Made by a program: the position numbers and the translations under genes
From: JAJDAT01 sp964344185
GTDB taxonomy: Bacteria > Nitrospinota > Nitrospinia > Nitrospinales > JAJDAT01
NCBI GenBank assembly: GCA_964344185.1
Contig: CAYFMN010000008.1
Span: 57,421 to 121,420 of the forward strand
Reading direction: 5' to 3'
DNA: 64,000 nt
Part shown: in pieces, positions 41,924-51,012 of the stretch
Position numbering within the stretch: the stretch's first letter is position 1
Layout of the letters: each line of letters begins with the position of its first letter
Notes under the pieces: model-generated
Told to the model about the DNA's origin: nothing
The model's database searches: none
The model's input: only the letters and a program-made list of their open reading frames with translations

Positions 41924-43096
41924 ATGGAAAACGCTTCGGCAAGAAAAGAAATATTAAAAGGCCTAAAACGGATTGTTATTAAAATCGGTAGTAGCGTAAT
42001 TGCTCGACAAAAGCCGAAACTGGATGATTCTGTTTTAGAGTTGGACGAGCACACCGTTAGTAAAATCGCTTCCCACGTTAAGAAATTAATTCAGAGGGGT
42101 TACGAAGTAGTTTTAGTTTCGTCTGGAGCCGTTATGGCGGGTAGAGGACGGCTAGATATAAAAACTCTTCGGTTATCGATTCCTGAAAAACAGGCCTGCG
42201 CCGCTATTGGGCAAAGTTACTTAATGCGGATATATGAAAAACGGTTTGAGAAAGAAGGACTCAAAGTTGCCCAAATTTTGTTTGATCATCACGATTTGGG
42301 AGACCGTAAACGATATTTAAACGCTAAAAATACGATTAATACATTGCTATCTCATGGAGTTATTCCAATAATTAACGAAAACGATACGGTTTCTGTGGAT
42401 GAAATAAAGATAGGAGATAATGATACTTTAGCGGCATTGTCTGCATGTTTGGTCGATTCCCAATTATTAGTTATTTTATCTGATATCGACGGTTTATATT
42501 CTAGCGACCCGTCTAAGCGAATTGATAAAAATGGAACTCCTCCGGAATTAATTCCGTTTGTAGGAGATATCACCAATAAAATTTTGCGGCTTGCTGGAAA
42601 AAGAGGCAGTCATTATACGGTTGGTGGAATGTACACTAAAGTATTAGCCGCCAAAAAAACCACTAGTTTTGGAATTCCGACGATTATCATGAATGGAAAA
42701 AATTTACCTGGTTTGGGAAAAATTACTTCTGGGAAAAATGTTGGAACTTTATTTTGGTCGGGTAAATCTAAAATTAAAAGCCGTAAACACTGGATTGCAC
42801 ATACTTTAAAATCAAAAGGCAAAATTAAAATTGATGCGGGAGCTAAAAAAGCGATTTTTTCCCAAGGTAAAAGTTTGCTTTCCGCCGGCATTATTGAAAT
42901 CCAAGGGAATTTTGAGTTTGGCAATGCCGTTAGTCTTTTAGACGAGTCAGGAAAAGAGTTTGCGGTTGGTTTAGTTAATTACAATTCGAGCGATTTAGAT
43001 AAAATTAAAGGACTAAAAACGGCCGCTGTTCGCGCAGCTCTTCATGAACGTTTTTATGAAGAAGTTATTCATAGAAACGATTTGGTTTTATTGTAA
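41924..43096 (+). CDS. proB: Glutamate 5-kinase
   Basis: 390 residues. The N-terminal amino-acid-kinase domain has KRIVIKIGSSVIARQ, then VVLVSSGAVMAGRG, INENDTVSVDEIKIGDNDTL and the GGMYTKVLAAKKTTSFG lysine loop. Residues about 285-375 form a PUA domain (KGKIKIDAGAKKAIFSQGKS). The enzyme phosphorylates glutamate in the first step of proline synthesis and is normally inhibited by proline. Neither obg nor proA is adjacent; YkgJ and aminopeptidase genes follow instead. Confidence 0.95.
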   Translation: MENASARKEILKGLKRIVIKIGSSVIARQKPKLDDSVLELDEHTVSKIASHVKKLIQRGYEVVLVSSGAVMAGRGRLDIKTLRLSIPEKQACAAIGQSYLMRIYEKRFEKEGLKVAQILFDHHDLGDRKRYLNAKNTINTLLSHGVIPIINENDTVSVDEIKIGDNDTLAALSACLVDSQLLVILSDIDGLYSSDPSKRIDKNGTPPELIPFVGDITNKILRLAGKRGSHYTVGGMYTKVLAAKKTTSFGIPTIIMNGKNLPGLGKITSGKNVGTLFWSGKSKIKSRKHWIAHTLKSKGKIKIDAGAKKAIFSQGKSLLSAGIIEIQGNFEFGNAVSLLDESGKEFAVGLVNYNSSDLDKIKGLKTAAVRAALHERFYEEVIHRNDLVLL

Positions 43097-43099
43097 TTT

Positions 43100-43510
43100 A
43101 TGGAAACCAATTGGTGGGAAAAGGTTCCCGTCCGGTTTGAATGCGAGCCTGATTGTTTTAAATGTTGCACGAAACCTGGCGTAGTTTATATGGACCGCAA
43201 AGATGTTAAAAATGCGACGGAATATCTACGCCTTTCTCAAAAACGTTTTAAATCAGAGTTTCTTAAGAAAGAACACGATATGTGGTATATAGATGTTGAG
43301 GAGGGCAATCCGTGTCCGTTTTTAACATTTGATGGTTGTGCAATTCATGAAGCTAAACCTGCGCAGTGTAAAACGTATCCCTTTTGGCGTGAAAATATGG
43401 AAACTCCAAGGCATTGGGAATTGACGGCGGGTTTTTGCCCAGGGATTGGCAAAGGGCCTTTACAGTTGCCTAAGGCGATAAAAAAGGCGTTTGATTTATT
43501 CAAATTCTAA
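43100..43510 (+). CDS. YkgJ-family cysteine-cluster protein
   Basis: 136 residues with the metal-binding pattern CEPDCFKCCTKPG near the start, CPFLTFDGCAIHEAKPAQCK in the middle and FCPGIGKG near the end. YkgJ proteins bind zinc or an iron-sulfur cluster through these cysteines; function is unclear. Three bases separate it from proB and fifteen from the aminopeptidase gene, so it is within an operon. Confidence 0.85.
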   Translation: METNWWEKVPVRFECEPDCFKCCTKPGVVYMDRKDVKNATEYLRLSQKRFKSEFLKKEHDMWYIDVEEGNPCPFLTFDGCAIHEAKPAQCKTYPFWRENMETPRHWELTAGFCPGIGKGPLQLPKAIKKAFDLFKF

Positions 43511-43525
43511 ATAATAGAGGGTATC

Positions 43526-46144
43526 TTGCATTCGACGCGGTATTGTAAATGTCATTATGTTGAAGGTCGGTCAGAACATTGGGGACTTTTAGAGCGTAAA
43601 CCATTTGCCCAAAAAGGTTCGAAGCCTCATTATGGGCCGGACACATCCGTTTTCCCAATTCATTTGAAATTGGATTTAAATTTCGATTGGGATCAAGAGA
43701 AAGTGTGGGGAACGACTCGCTACGACTTAAAAGTTAATTCTGCCAATGTTATGGAGATTGGTTTTGACGCAATGCGGTTGCACGTTTCAAAGGTTCGAAT
43801 CCAAGATAAGCCGGTAGATTTTGAAAATACCGGAGAAAAAATTATAGCGTTTTTAAAGGCTTCGTTTAAACCTGGAACAAAGATTTCCGTCACTATAGAA
43901 CATTCTGTTGAAAAGCCTCTGGCGGGTATTTATTTTACAAAACCAGACGCTGACTATCCTGATCGATTTAAAACGGTTTGGACTCAAGGGCAAGACGAGG
44001 ATTCCAGATATTATTTTCCATGTTTCGACCAACCAAACTTTAAACAAACAACCGAAGTTATATTAAGGTTGCCTTCTGGTATGTTTGGTTTGGCTAATGG
44101 AAAATTACTAAAAAAGAAAACCACAGCAAAGGAATCTTTTTTCCATTATAAATTGGAGCTGCCATATTCAACATATTTGCTTTCAATTGTTGCCGGAGAG
44201 TTTGCCGAGCACACAGAGATGGTTAGCGGCACTAATATAAAATGGTATGTGCAAAAAGGCAGGGAAAAAGAAGGGAAAAACTCTTTCAAAGATACGGGAA
44301 AAATTATCCGCTTTTTTTCAAACTTTGTCGGTTACAAATATCCTTACCACCATTATACGCAGATTGCGGTTCCTGAATTCATTTTTGGAGGTATGGAGAA
44401 TTTTACGGTAACTACTCAAACCGATCTAACTCTTCATAATGATAGAGCTCATTTGGACATTGATTCTAATGGATTGGTGGCTCATGAAGCGGCCCATATG
44501 TGGTTTGGAGACCTGATTACGGCTAAAACATGGTCTCACGCATGGTTGCATGAATCTTTTGCAACCTATTTTGACGCTTTATATACAAGAGAATCTAAAG
44601 GCGAAGACGAATTTAGATATCAATTGTATGAAGACGCAGAAATGTATTTTGGAGAGGATGCAAGTTATCGACGGCCTATTGTAACGAATGTTTATAAAGA
44701 ACCGATCGATTTGTTCGACGCTCATTTGTACCCCGGAGGAGCCGTTCGGTTGAGACACTTGATGGCGTTATTGGGTGAATCCGATTTCCGCAAAGTTTTG
44801 CGCTTATATCTAAAACGGCATGAGTTTGGTTTAGTGGAAACTGTAGATTTGTTTCGTTGTGTTGAAGAAACAGTTTCTAAAAACTATGATGAGTGGGCCG
44901 CGCAGTGGATTTTTCGCGGCGGTTACCCAATTCTTGAGCTTGGATTCGATTGGGACAATAACCATAAGATAGGAACCGTAACCGTTAAACAAAATCAAAA
45001 ATCGGAAAATAAAGGCGAAAATTTGTTATTCCGTCTTTCAATGAGTCTCCGGTTTTTCTATGGAAGAAACGATGAAACGTTTCCAATTTTACTGGATAGT
45101 AAAGAAAATAAATTTTCTTTCAAGCTAAAAAGTAAACCTGCTTTTGTTCGTTTAGATCCAGATTATGAAATGCCTTGTAAGAAAATTAAATTGGATTTGG
45201 CGCGTCCGATGCTTGCAGAACAATTAAAAAAGGATCCAGACCCTATAGGTAGATTAGAAGCGGCAGTTGCTCTTGCGGAAAAGCCTTCGAGTGAAGATAT
45301 TAAGCTTCTTTCAGAAAGATTAATGAAAGAAAAATTTTGGGGCGTTTCTAACAGGATAGCCTCATCGCTAAAAAAAATTGGCGGCGATATTGCGCGAGAC
45401 GGCCTTTTGAAGGGGGTAAAACACGATTGTCCGAAAGTTCGCCACGGGGTTATAAGCGCTTTAGGGGGCTTTATTGGGGATGATAAGGCGGCAAAAGCTT
45501 TACGGAAAGTAGCAAAAAGCGATCCGTCTTATAAGGTGGAAGCGGCTGCTCTAAGAGCTTTAGGAAGAATTAAAGATATTGATTCGAGAGAATTTCTTGA
45601 GAGTTCATTGAAAAAAGAAACACATAACGATATGGCAAGGATTGCCATTTATGCAGGTTTGGCGGAAATAGAAGATGAAAAGTCTTGGGAGGTTTTTGAA
45701 AAAGGCTCTGAATATGGCGCTCCTAAATTAAGCAGATTATCAGCTATGAGAGGTTTAGCTATATTAGCTAAACGATTTGAACACAAAAAAGGAAAAGCTT
45801 TGGAATTATTGGCGCGCTATGCGCGTGAAACGCGAGGCACGCCTGCCGCTGTTTTTCGAGGTAAGTTGGGAGCGATTCAAGCCTTGCAAACGCTTGGAGA
45901 TCTAGCGGCAGTTCCTATTTTGAGAAAATTAGTCGATAATGAACCTGATGGGCGCCTGCAAAGAAGAGCTGAAGACGCAATTGCCGCTTTGAGAGATTCC
46001 GCAAAGAAACCAAAAGAAATTAAAGAAATACGATCTGAATTAGACGATGTTGTAAAAGAAAATAAATCTTTGAGGGATCGATTAGAAAAATTAGAAAGAA
46101 CCGAAGAAACTAAAAGCAAGAAAAATAGCAAAAAATCTAAGTAA
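43526..46144 (+). CDS. M1-family aminopeptidase with C-terminal HEAT repeats
   Basis: 872 residues starting from a TTG with GAGG about six bases upstream. Catalytic marks are GGMEN at 288-292 (the M1 exopeptidase motif), HEAAH at 320-324 and Glu343, giving the exact HExxH-x18-E zinc site. Residues about 560-830 are PBS/HEAT repeats (GVKHDCPKVRHGVISALGGF; VEAAALRALGRIKDIDSREF) in place of the usual M1 C-domain, ending in a charged coiled coil. No signal peptide, so cytoplasmic. Bacterial M1-HEAT proteins are known but little studied. Confidence 0.9.
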   Translation: MHSTRYCKCHYVEGRSEHWGLLERKPFAQKGSKPHYGPDTSVFPIHLKLDLNFDWDQEKVWGTTRYDLKVNSANVMEIGFDAMRLHVSKVRIQDKPVDFENTGEKIIAFLKASFKPGTKISVTIEHSVEKPLAGIYFTKPDADYPDRFKTVWTQGQDEDSRYYFPCFDQPNFKQTTEVILRLPSGMFGLANGKLLKKKTTAKESFFHYKLELPYSTYLLSIVAGEFAEHTEMVSGTNIKWYVQKGREKEGKNSFKDTGKIIRFFSNFVGYKYPYHHYTQIAVPEFIFGGMENFTVTTQTDLTLHNDRAHLDIDSNGLVAHEAAHMWFGDLITAKTWSHAWLHESFATYFDALYTRESKGEDEFRYQLYEDAEMYFGEDASYRRPIVTNVYKEPIDLFDAHLYPGGAVRLRHLMALLGESDFRKVLRLYLKRHEFGLVETVDLFRCVEETVSKNYDEWAAQWIFRGGYPILELGFDWDNNHKIGTVTVKQNQKSENKGENLLFRLSMSLRFFYGRNDETFPILLDSKENKFSFKLKSKPAFVRLDPDYEMPCKKIKLDLARPMLAEQLKKDPDPIGRLEAAVALAEKPSSEDIKLLSERLMKEKFWGVSNRIASSLKKIGGDIARDGLLKGVKHDCPKVRHGVISALGGFIGDDKAAKALRKVAKSDPSYKVEAAALRALGRIKDIDSREFLESSLKKETHNDMARIAIYAGLAEIEDEKSWEVFEKGSEYGAPKLSRLSAMRGLAILAKRFEHKKGKALELLARYARETRGTPAAVFRGKLGAIQALQTLGDLAAVPILRKLVDNEPDGRLQRRAEDAIAALRDSAKKPKEIKEIRSELDDVVKENKSLRDRLEKLERTEETKSKKNSKKSK

Positions 46145-46195
46145 CGAGCTGAGCTATTTAAAATTTAGAAGTTGTAGTAACTAAAGGAAAACCAG

Positions 46196-46768
46196 ATGAA
46201 AAAACCGTTTAACGATAGACCGGTAGAAGAAATCGCTCCTGAATTGTTAAAAAAAGACGGGACGGTATTAGATATTCGCTTGAAATATATTGGCGATGAA
46301 GGTTTAAAATTTATAGCGAATGACGAACGATTCGCTAACTTAAAAGAATTAAATTTAGAGAGAAATGATTTGACTGCCGAAGGCATTAAGCATTTGGCCA
46401 ATTCGCCTGTTATTAAAGGACTCATCTCGTTAAATTTGGAGCGTAATGATATTGGTGATGAGGGTGTGGCTGCAATTGCTCAGTCTTCAAATTTTTCTAA
46501 CTTAAAATCTTTGAATTTATGGAAATGCAAGGTAGGTTCAAAGGCTGCCGAAGAAATTTCCATATCGCTTTATTTATCAAGTCTAACGACTTTGGATTTA
46601 GCTGAAAATAACTTAGGAGATGAAGGGGCTAAATTTCTCGCGGAAGCGGTTTCGTTGACGGACTTAAAATATTTAGATGTTGTGAACAACAAAATGAGCC
46701 AAGAAGCAATTAAAACGCTCAAAGACTCGACGATGCTATCTAAAGTTGAAGATATGATAACAGGCTAA
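46196..46768 (+). CDS. Leucine-rich-repeat protein, RNase-inhibitor type
   Basis: 190 residues with about five LRR units of roughly 28 residues (FANLKELNLERNDLTAEGIK; GLISLNLERNDIGDEGVAAI; LTTLDLAENNLGDEGAKFLA). There is no signal peptide or other domain, so it is probably a cytoplasmic scaffold. It follows the aminopeptidase by about 50 bases and ends just before convergent xseA. Partner unknown. Confidence 0.8.
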   Translation: MKKPFNDRPVEEIAPELLKKDGTVLDIRLKYIGDEGLKFIANDERFANLKELNLERNDLTAEGIKHLANSPVIKGLISLNLERNDIGDEGVAAIAQSSNFSNLKSLNLWKCKVGSKAAEEISISLYLSSLTTLDLAENNLGDEGAKFLAEAVSLTDLKYLDVVNNKMSQEAIKTLKDSTMLSKVEDMITG

Positions 46769-46772
46769 AGTT

Positions 46773-48422
46773 TTAATCTAAGACATCGTCAATTGTACAA
46801 TCCAATTTACCGTTAGAAAGTTGGGTTTGGATTTTATCCCCTGGATTCACTTCTTTAATGTCTTTAATAGCCTTGCCTGTTTCTTTAGAAAACGTAACGC
46901 TGTATCCCCTATCCAAGACTTGAAGCGGACTTAGAGCGTTCAAACTTTTTCCCAAACCTGCTAAGTGTTCTCTTTTAAATTGGGCTATTGAGCTTGTTCT
47001 TTTAATTAATTGAGATGTTAACGTTTCAATTTTTTCTCCATAAGCGTTAATTTTGGCGATTGGAGAGTTATAAGCTAATGCTTGGGAGGTTTGGATAAGC
47101 TTTTCTTTGTGCAATTTAATACCTTGTATAGGCGCTCTGATTAACCGGTTGTTTATATCGGCTAATTTATTTTTTGATATTCGTATATTGTCTTTACCGG
47201 AATTGTGGAGTAGTAATTGAAAAAGGTTTTGCAGCCTTTCTTTCCTAGTAGAAAATGTTTTTTGGGGAAGACGATATAAACGTTGGACGCGATCAATTAA
47301 TCGTTCTTTTAAATTCTGAAACGTTCTTTTAGGGGAGTTGTTAAAAAGATTTTGGGTAGTTCCACGCAAACGTTCTTTTTTTAGTTCTAAGCCTTGATTT
47401 GGAGCTCGCGCCAATCTTTGATTTAGATCGTCTAACCTTTGAGCGGCAGGCTGTATGATTTCCATGGGAGATCGAAAAAATCTACGATTTGCATAGTTAT
47501 CTAATTGTTGACGATGACTTTCGATTTTTTCTTGAACTATTTTGATAAGGCTTTCGGCGTTAAAACGTAACAGGGATAGGATATCAGAAAGTTCCGGAAC
47601 GGCTAACTCAGCCGCTGCCGATGGAGTTGGGGCTCTTAAATCAGCTACGAAATCGGCTATAGTGAAATCAATTTCGTGGCCAACGGCGGATATTATTGGG
47701 ATTTTTGAATCGTAAATAGCGCGGGCGACAATTTCTTCGTTAAATGCCCATAAGTCCTCAATCGATCCTCCCCCCCTTCCAACAATTAGTACTTCAATAT
47801 CAGTTAATTCGTTCATTTCCTTAATTGCTTTTGCAATTTCTTCGGCAGAACCTTCTCCTTGAACTTTAACTGGATTAAGTAATATAGATACATTGGGATT
47901 TCTTCGAGAGATAACTTCAATGATATCTCGAACGGCAGCTCCGGTAGAAGATGTAATAACGCCTACTTTCCAAGGAAACCACGGGGTTTCCATCTTTTTT
48001 GAGTCGTCAAATAATCCTTCCTTAGATAATTTTTCTTTTAGTTGCTCAAAGGCTTTTTGAAGCGCCCCCAAGCCGCGAGGTTCCATATTTTCGACAATAA
48101 TTTGATATTCGCCTCGCGCATTATATACAGACACCCTGCCAAATAATAAAACCTGATCGCCGTCTTCGGGGTCAAACCTAAGTCTGCTTTTTTGAAAGCG
48201 GAACATCACGGATCGGACTTGAGAGCGGTCGTCTTTCAATACAAAGTAAGCGTGGTTAGAAGCGGCGACTCGATAATTGGAAATTTCGCCTTCTATCCAA
48301 ATGCCGTCGAAAGCGGCTTCTAAAATGGTTTTAATGTCTTCTGTAATATCGCTTACCGAATACACTCTCGCTTCATGCGAATCTTCGGAAGGGGAAGTAA
48401 AAGAATTGCCAGCTACATCCAT
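46773..48422 (-). CDS. xseA: Exodeoxyribonuclease VII large subunit, repeat-expanded
   Basis: 549 residues against about 450 for typical XseA. The N-terminal OB fold (ISNYRVAASNHAYFVLKDDR) and catalytic domain (VGVITSSTGAAVRDIIEVIS; EVLIVGRGGGSIEDLWAFNE; VGHEIDFTIADFVADLRAPT) are intact. Residues about 340-495 are a run of helical units of 22-23 residues, each with K-E-R-L-like and S-P or A-P turns, before the usual PLQVLDRGYSVTF end. In this enzyme the helical arm contacts XseB. No xseB is seen nearby. folD lies just upstream. Confidence 0.9.
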   Translation of the reverse strand: MDVAGNSFTSPSEDSHEARVYSVSDITEDIKTILEAAFDGIWIEGEISNYRVAASNHAYFVLKDDRSQVRSVMFRFQKSRLRFDPEDGDQVLLFGRVSVYNARGEYQIIVENMEPRGLGALQKAFEQLKEKLSKEGLFDDSKKMETPWFPWKVGVITSSTGAAVRDIIEVISRRNPNVSILLNPVKVQGEGSAEEIAKAIKEMNELTDIEVLIVGRGGGSIEDLWAFNEEIVARAIYDSKIPIISAVGHEIDFTIADFVADLRAPTPSAAAELAVPELSDILSLLRFNAESLIKIVQEKIESHRQQLDNYANRRFFRSPMEIIQPAAQRLDDLNQRLARAPNQGLELKKERLRGTTQNLFNNSPKRTFQNLKERLIDRVQRLYRLPQKTFSTRKERLQNLFQLLLHNSGKDNIRISKNKLADINNRLIRAPIQGIKLHKEKLIQTSQALAYNSPIAKINAYGEKIETLTSQLIKRTSSIAQFKREHLAGLGKSLNALSPLQVLDRGYSVTFSKETGKAIKDIKEVNPGDKIQTQLSNGKLDCTIDDVLD

Positions 48423-48426
48423 GGGA

Positions 48427-49284
48427 TTATTTGCTATTTACTCGTGTTTTATAGGCTTTCAGTGTGTTACTCATTAGCATGGCTATTGTCATTGGGCCGA
48501 CTCCGCCCGGAACGGGCGTAATATACGAAGCTTTTTCAGCGACGGGATTATAGTCGACGTCTCCAGTCAATTTTCCGTCTACACGATTAATACCTACGTC
48601 GATTACTACAGCGCCTTCTTTGACCATATTAGCCGTTACGTAATTAGGTTTTCCGATTGCAGCGACTAAAAGGTCCGCTGAAGAAGTTACCTCTTCTAAG
48701 TTTTTTGTGCGTGAATGGCAAATCGTAACAGTAGCGTTTCGACGTAATAAAAGGAAGGCTTGAGGTTTTCCAACAATGTTACTTCTTCCCAAAATGACGG
48801 CGTTTTTACCTTCTATCGGAATATCATAATAATCTAACATTTCAATAACGCCAGATGGAGTGCAAGGACAAAGGACGTCTTTACCGGAAGCCAGCCCGCC
48901 AACATTAATGGGATGAAAACCGTCAACATCCTTTTCGGGAAGAATTGCTTCCAGAATAAGCTCTGACTTTATTTGATCAGGCAAAGGTAGCTGAACTAAA
49001 ATTCCATCTACTTCGGGATTTTGATTAAGATTTTCTACTAATTGGAGCAATTTCGCTTCGGAAATATCTGCCGGTAGATTTTGTTCGAATGACTGAAAGC
49101 CTATTTCTTTGCATCTTTTATTTTTATTCCTAACATATACTTGAGAGGCTGGGTCTTCTCCTACTAAAACCGTAGCTAAACCGGGAGGTCGGCCAAATTG
49201 TTTTTTTAAATCTTCGGTTTCTGTAGTTAGTTTTTCTAATATGCTAGCGGAAACTTTTTTGCCGTCAATTATTTTAGCTGTCAT
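48427..49284 (-). CDS. folD: Bifunctional methylene-THF dehydrogenase/cyclohydrolase
   Basis: 285 residues with LATVLVGEDPASQVYVRNKN (catalytic YxxxK), the IDGILVQLPLPDQI-type strand, the PCTPSGVIEML motif, GRSNIVGKPQAFLLLRRNA for NADP binding, and the PVPGGVGPMTIAML end. The enzyme interconverts 5,10-methylene- and 10-formyl-tetrahydrofolate. Length is normal. The folD-xseA order is common in proteobacteria. xseA follows after four bases. Confidence 0.95.
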   Translation of the reverse strand: MTAKIIDGKKVSASILEKLTTETEDLKKQFGRPPGLATVLVGEDPASQVYVRNKNKRCKEIGFQSFEQNLPADISEAKLLQLVENLNQNPEVDGILVQLPLPDQIKSELILEAILPEKDVDGFHPINVGGLASGKDVLCPCTPSGVIEMLDYYDIPIEGKNAVILGRSNIVGKPQAFLLLRRNATVTICHSRTKNLEEVTSSADLLVAAIGKPNYVTANMVKEGAVVIDVGINRVDGKLTGDVDYNPVAEKASYITPVPGGVGPMTIAMLMSNTLKAYKTRVNSK

Positions 49285-49355
49285 TGTTTAACCAGTAGTT
49301 AATTTTTTATTGATTGGGAAGGTCTGCCGTCAGGATTTAATTTTGGCAGGTAGTT

Positions 49356-50843
49356 CTAATCGATCCCTAATTCTTTGATTAGCCTGGAAAGATAGGAACG
49401 TTGAACTTTCAGAATTTTAGCGGCTTTTGTACGATTTCCATCTGTAGAGCTTAAGGTTTTAGAAATATAACAACGGCGAAAAGCGTCGTTTGCTTCTTTA
49501 AGGCTTTGGCCAACTCCAACGTCAATGGATGGAGCTTCCGCTTCAAACTCAAAGGATTCTTTTGTTAGTTCGTCGCCGTCGCAAAGTACTAAAGCCCTTT
49601 CAACGACATTTTCTAACTGTCTAATGTTGCCAGGCCAACTATAACTCATCAGATAACTTAAAACTTCTTTGCCGCATTTTACGGGATTTTCCCCATCTCG
49701 ACTATGTTTTTTAAGGAAAAAGGAGGTTAAATCTGGAATATCTTCTTTTCTTTCTCTAAGGGAGGGTAATTTGATATTAATTACATTTATTCGATAATAT
49801 AAATCTTTCCTAAATAAGCCTTCTGCGACACATTTTTCTAGATTTTGATTAGTTGCAGAAATAATTCTAACGTCTACTTGAATCGGGGTTGTTCCGCCTA
49901 AACGCATAAAAGACCCTTCCTGAATGACCCTTAAAAGCTTGACTTGCATTTCTAACGGCATTTCTCCTATTTCATCTAAAAATAATGTCCCAGTATGAGC
50001 CGCTTCGAAGAGTCCAATTTTTCTAGAATCCGCTCCAGTGAAAGCTCCTTTTTCGTGACCGAATAATTCCCTTTCTAAAATTGAATCTGGTAAGGCTCCA
50101 CAGTTCACCGAAATAAAAGGTTTTGTTTGACGGTTGCTTCGATCATGGATCATGTTGGCAAATAGTTCTTTTCCAGTTCCGCTTTCTCCTGAAATTAAAA
50201 CGGCTGCCTTAGAATTTGCCACTTTTTCACATTCCATTATACATTTTCTAAGAGCTTTGCTTTCTCCAACGATCATGTATCGGCGCATATACTTTTGCCG
50301 TAACCGATCAAATTCTCTTCCAAGTATTTTTTTACTTTGGGAAGTGTTAATGAAAGCGGCCATCATATTGGCAAACTTTTCTAAAGTGCCAACATCTTTT
50401 TCACTGAATGGAGTGTTGTCTATTTTATCTAAAAACTGAACTACTCCTATTACCTGATTTTCAATAATGAGGGGTAAGGTTGCAATAGCTGTTACCTGAA
50501 AGCTGATTTTTTCGTTAATATAGCTGTACCATCGAGGGTCGTTTACTACATCGTTTGAAACTATAGGTTCACCGTTCTCTAATACAGCTCCAGCTAAGCC
50601 CATTCCAGGAGGAATTTCAAAGTTCTTAAGTTGTATCTTTTTTTGTCCAGAAGCTTGATAGAATTGAAGGTGTCCAGAATTATCATCCACTAAAAGCAGC
50701 GAAGAGTTTCGAGCTCCGATAGTTTCTGTGGCCGTATCAATTGCCAAACTTAATAAATGGTCAATTTCTAGGTCCGCAGTAGCAAATAAGGAGGAAATTT
50801 TCCTTAATGCTTGGATATTTGGTTGATTATCAACATGTTTCAT
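49356..50843 (-). CDS. Sigma-54-dependent activator with N-terminal GAF domain
   Basis: 495 residues. Residues about 15-170 form a GAF sensor (ETIGARNSSLLLVDDNSGHL; GVVQFLDKIDNTPFSEKD). The AAA+ domain has Walker A GESGTGKE at 219-226, GAFTGA at 266-271 for sigma-54 contact, and the LSYLMSYSWPGNIRQLENVV end. A FIS-type HTH (KAAKILKVQRSYLSRLIKEL) closes the protein. This is the NifA-like activator plan with a small-molecule-sensing GAF. It faces away from the GT4 gene across a 170-base shared region and may control it. Confidence 0.9.
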   Translation of the reverse strand: MKHVDNQPNIQALRKISSLFATADLEIDHLLSLAIDTATETIGARNSSLLLVDDNSGHLQFYQASGQKKIQLKNFEIPPGMGLAGAVLENGEPIVSNDVVNDPRWYSYINEKISFQVTAIATLPLIIENQVIGVVQFLDKIDNTPFSEKDVGTLEKFANMMAAFINTSQSKKILGREFDRLRQKYMRRYMIVGESKALRKCIMECEKVANSKAAVLISGESGTGKELFANMIHDRSNRQTKPFISVNCGALPDSILERELFGHEKGAFTGADSRKIGLFEAAHTGTLFLDEIGEMPLEMQVKLLRVIQEGSFMRLGGTTPIQVDVRIISATNQNLEKCVAEGLFRKDLYYRINVINIKLPSLRERKEDIPDLTSFFLKKHSRDGENPVKCGKEVLSYLMSYSWPGNIRQLENVVERALVLCDGDELTKESFEFEAEAPSIDVGVGQSLKEANDAFRRCYISKTLSSTDGNRTKAAKILKVQRSYLSRLIKELGID

Positions 50844-51012
50844 TAGAGATATTTATAATATCGGTTAAATTAGTCTAAAAAAAGATACAGTATACATAAA
50901 CATTCTTAATATAAAAAGAGAAAGATGGTTTCTGTTTTGGAATATAAAATAATTTTTACTCTTATTGATCTACTTGCTCTTTCTGCTAATCTTCCTTATT
51001 ATAATTCATACA

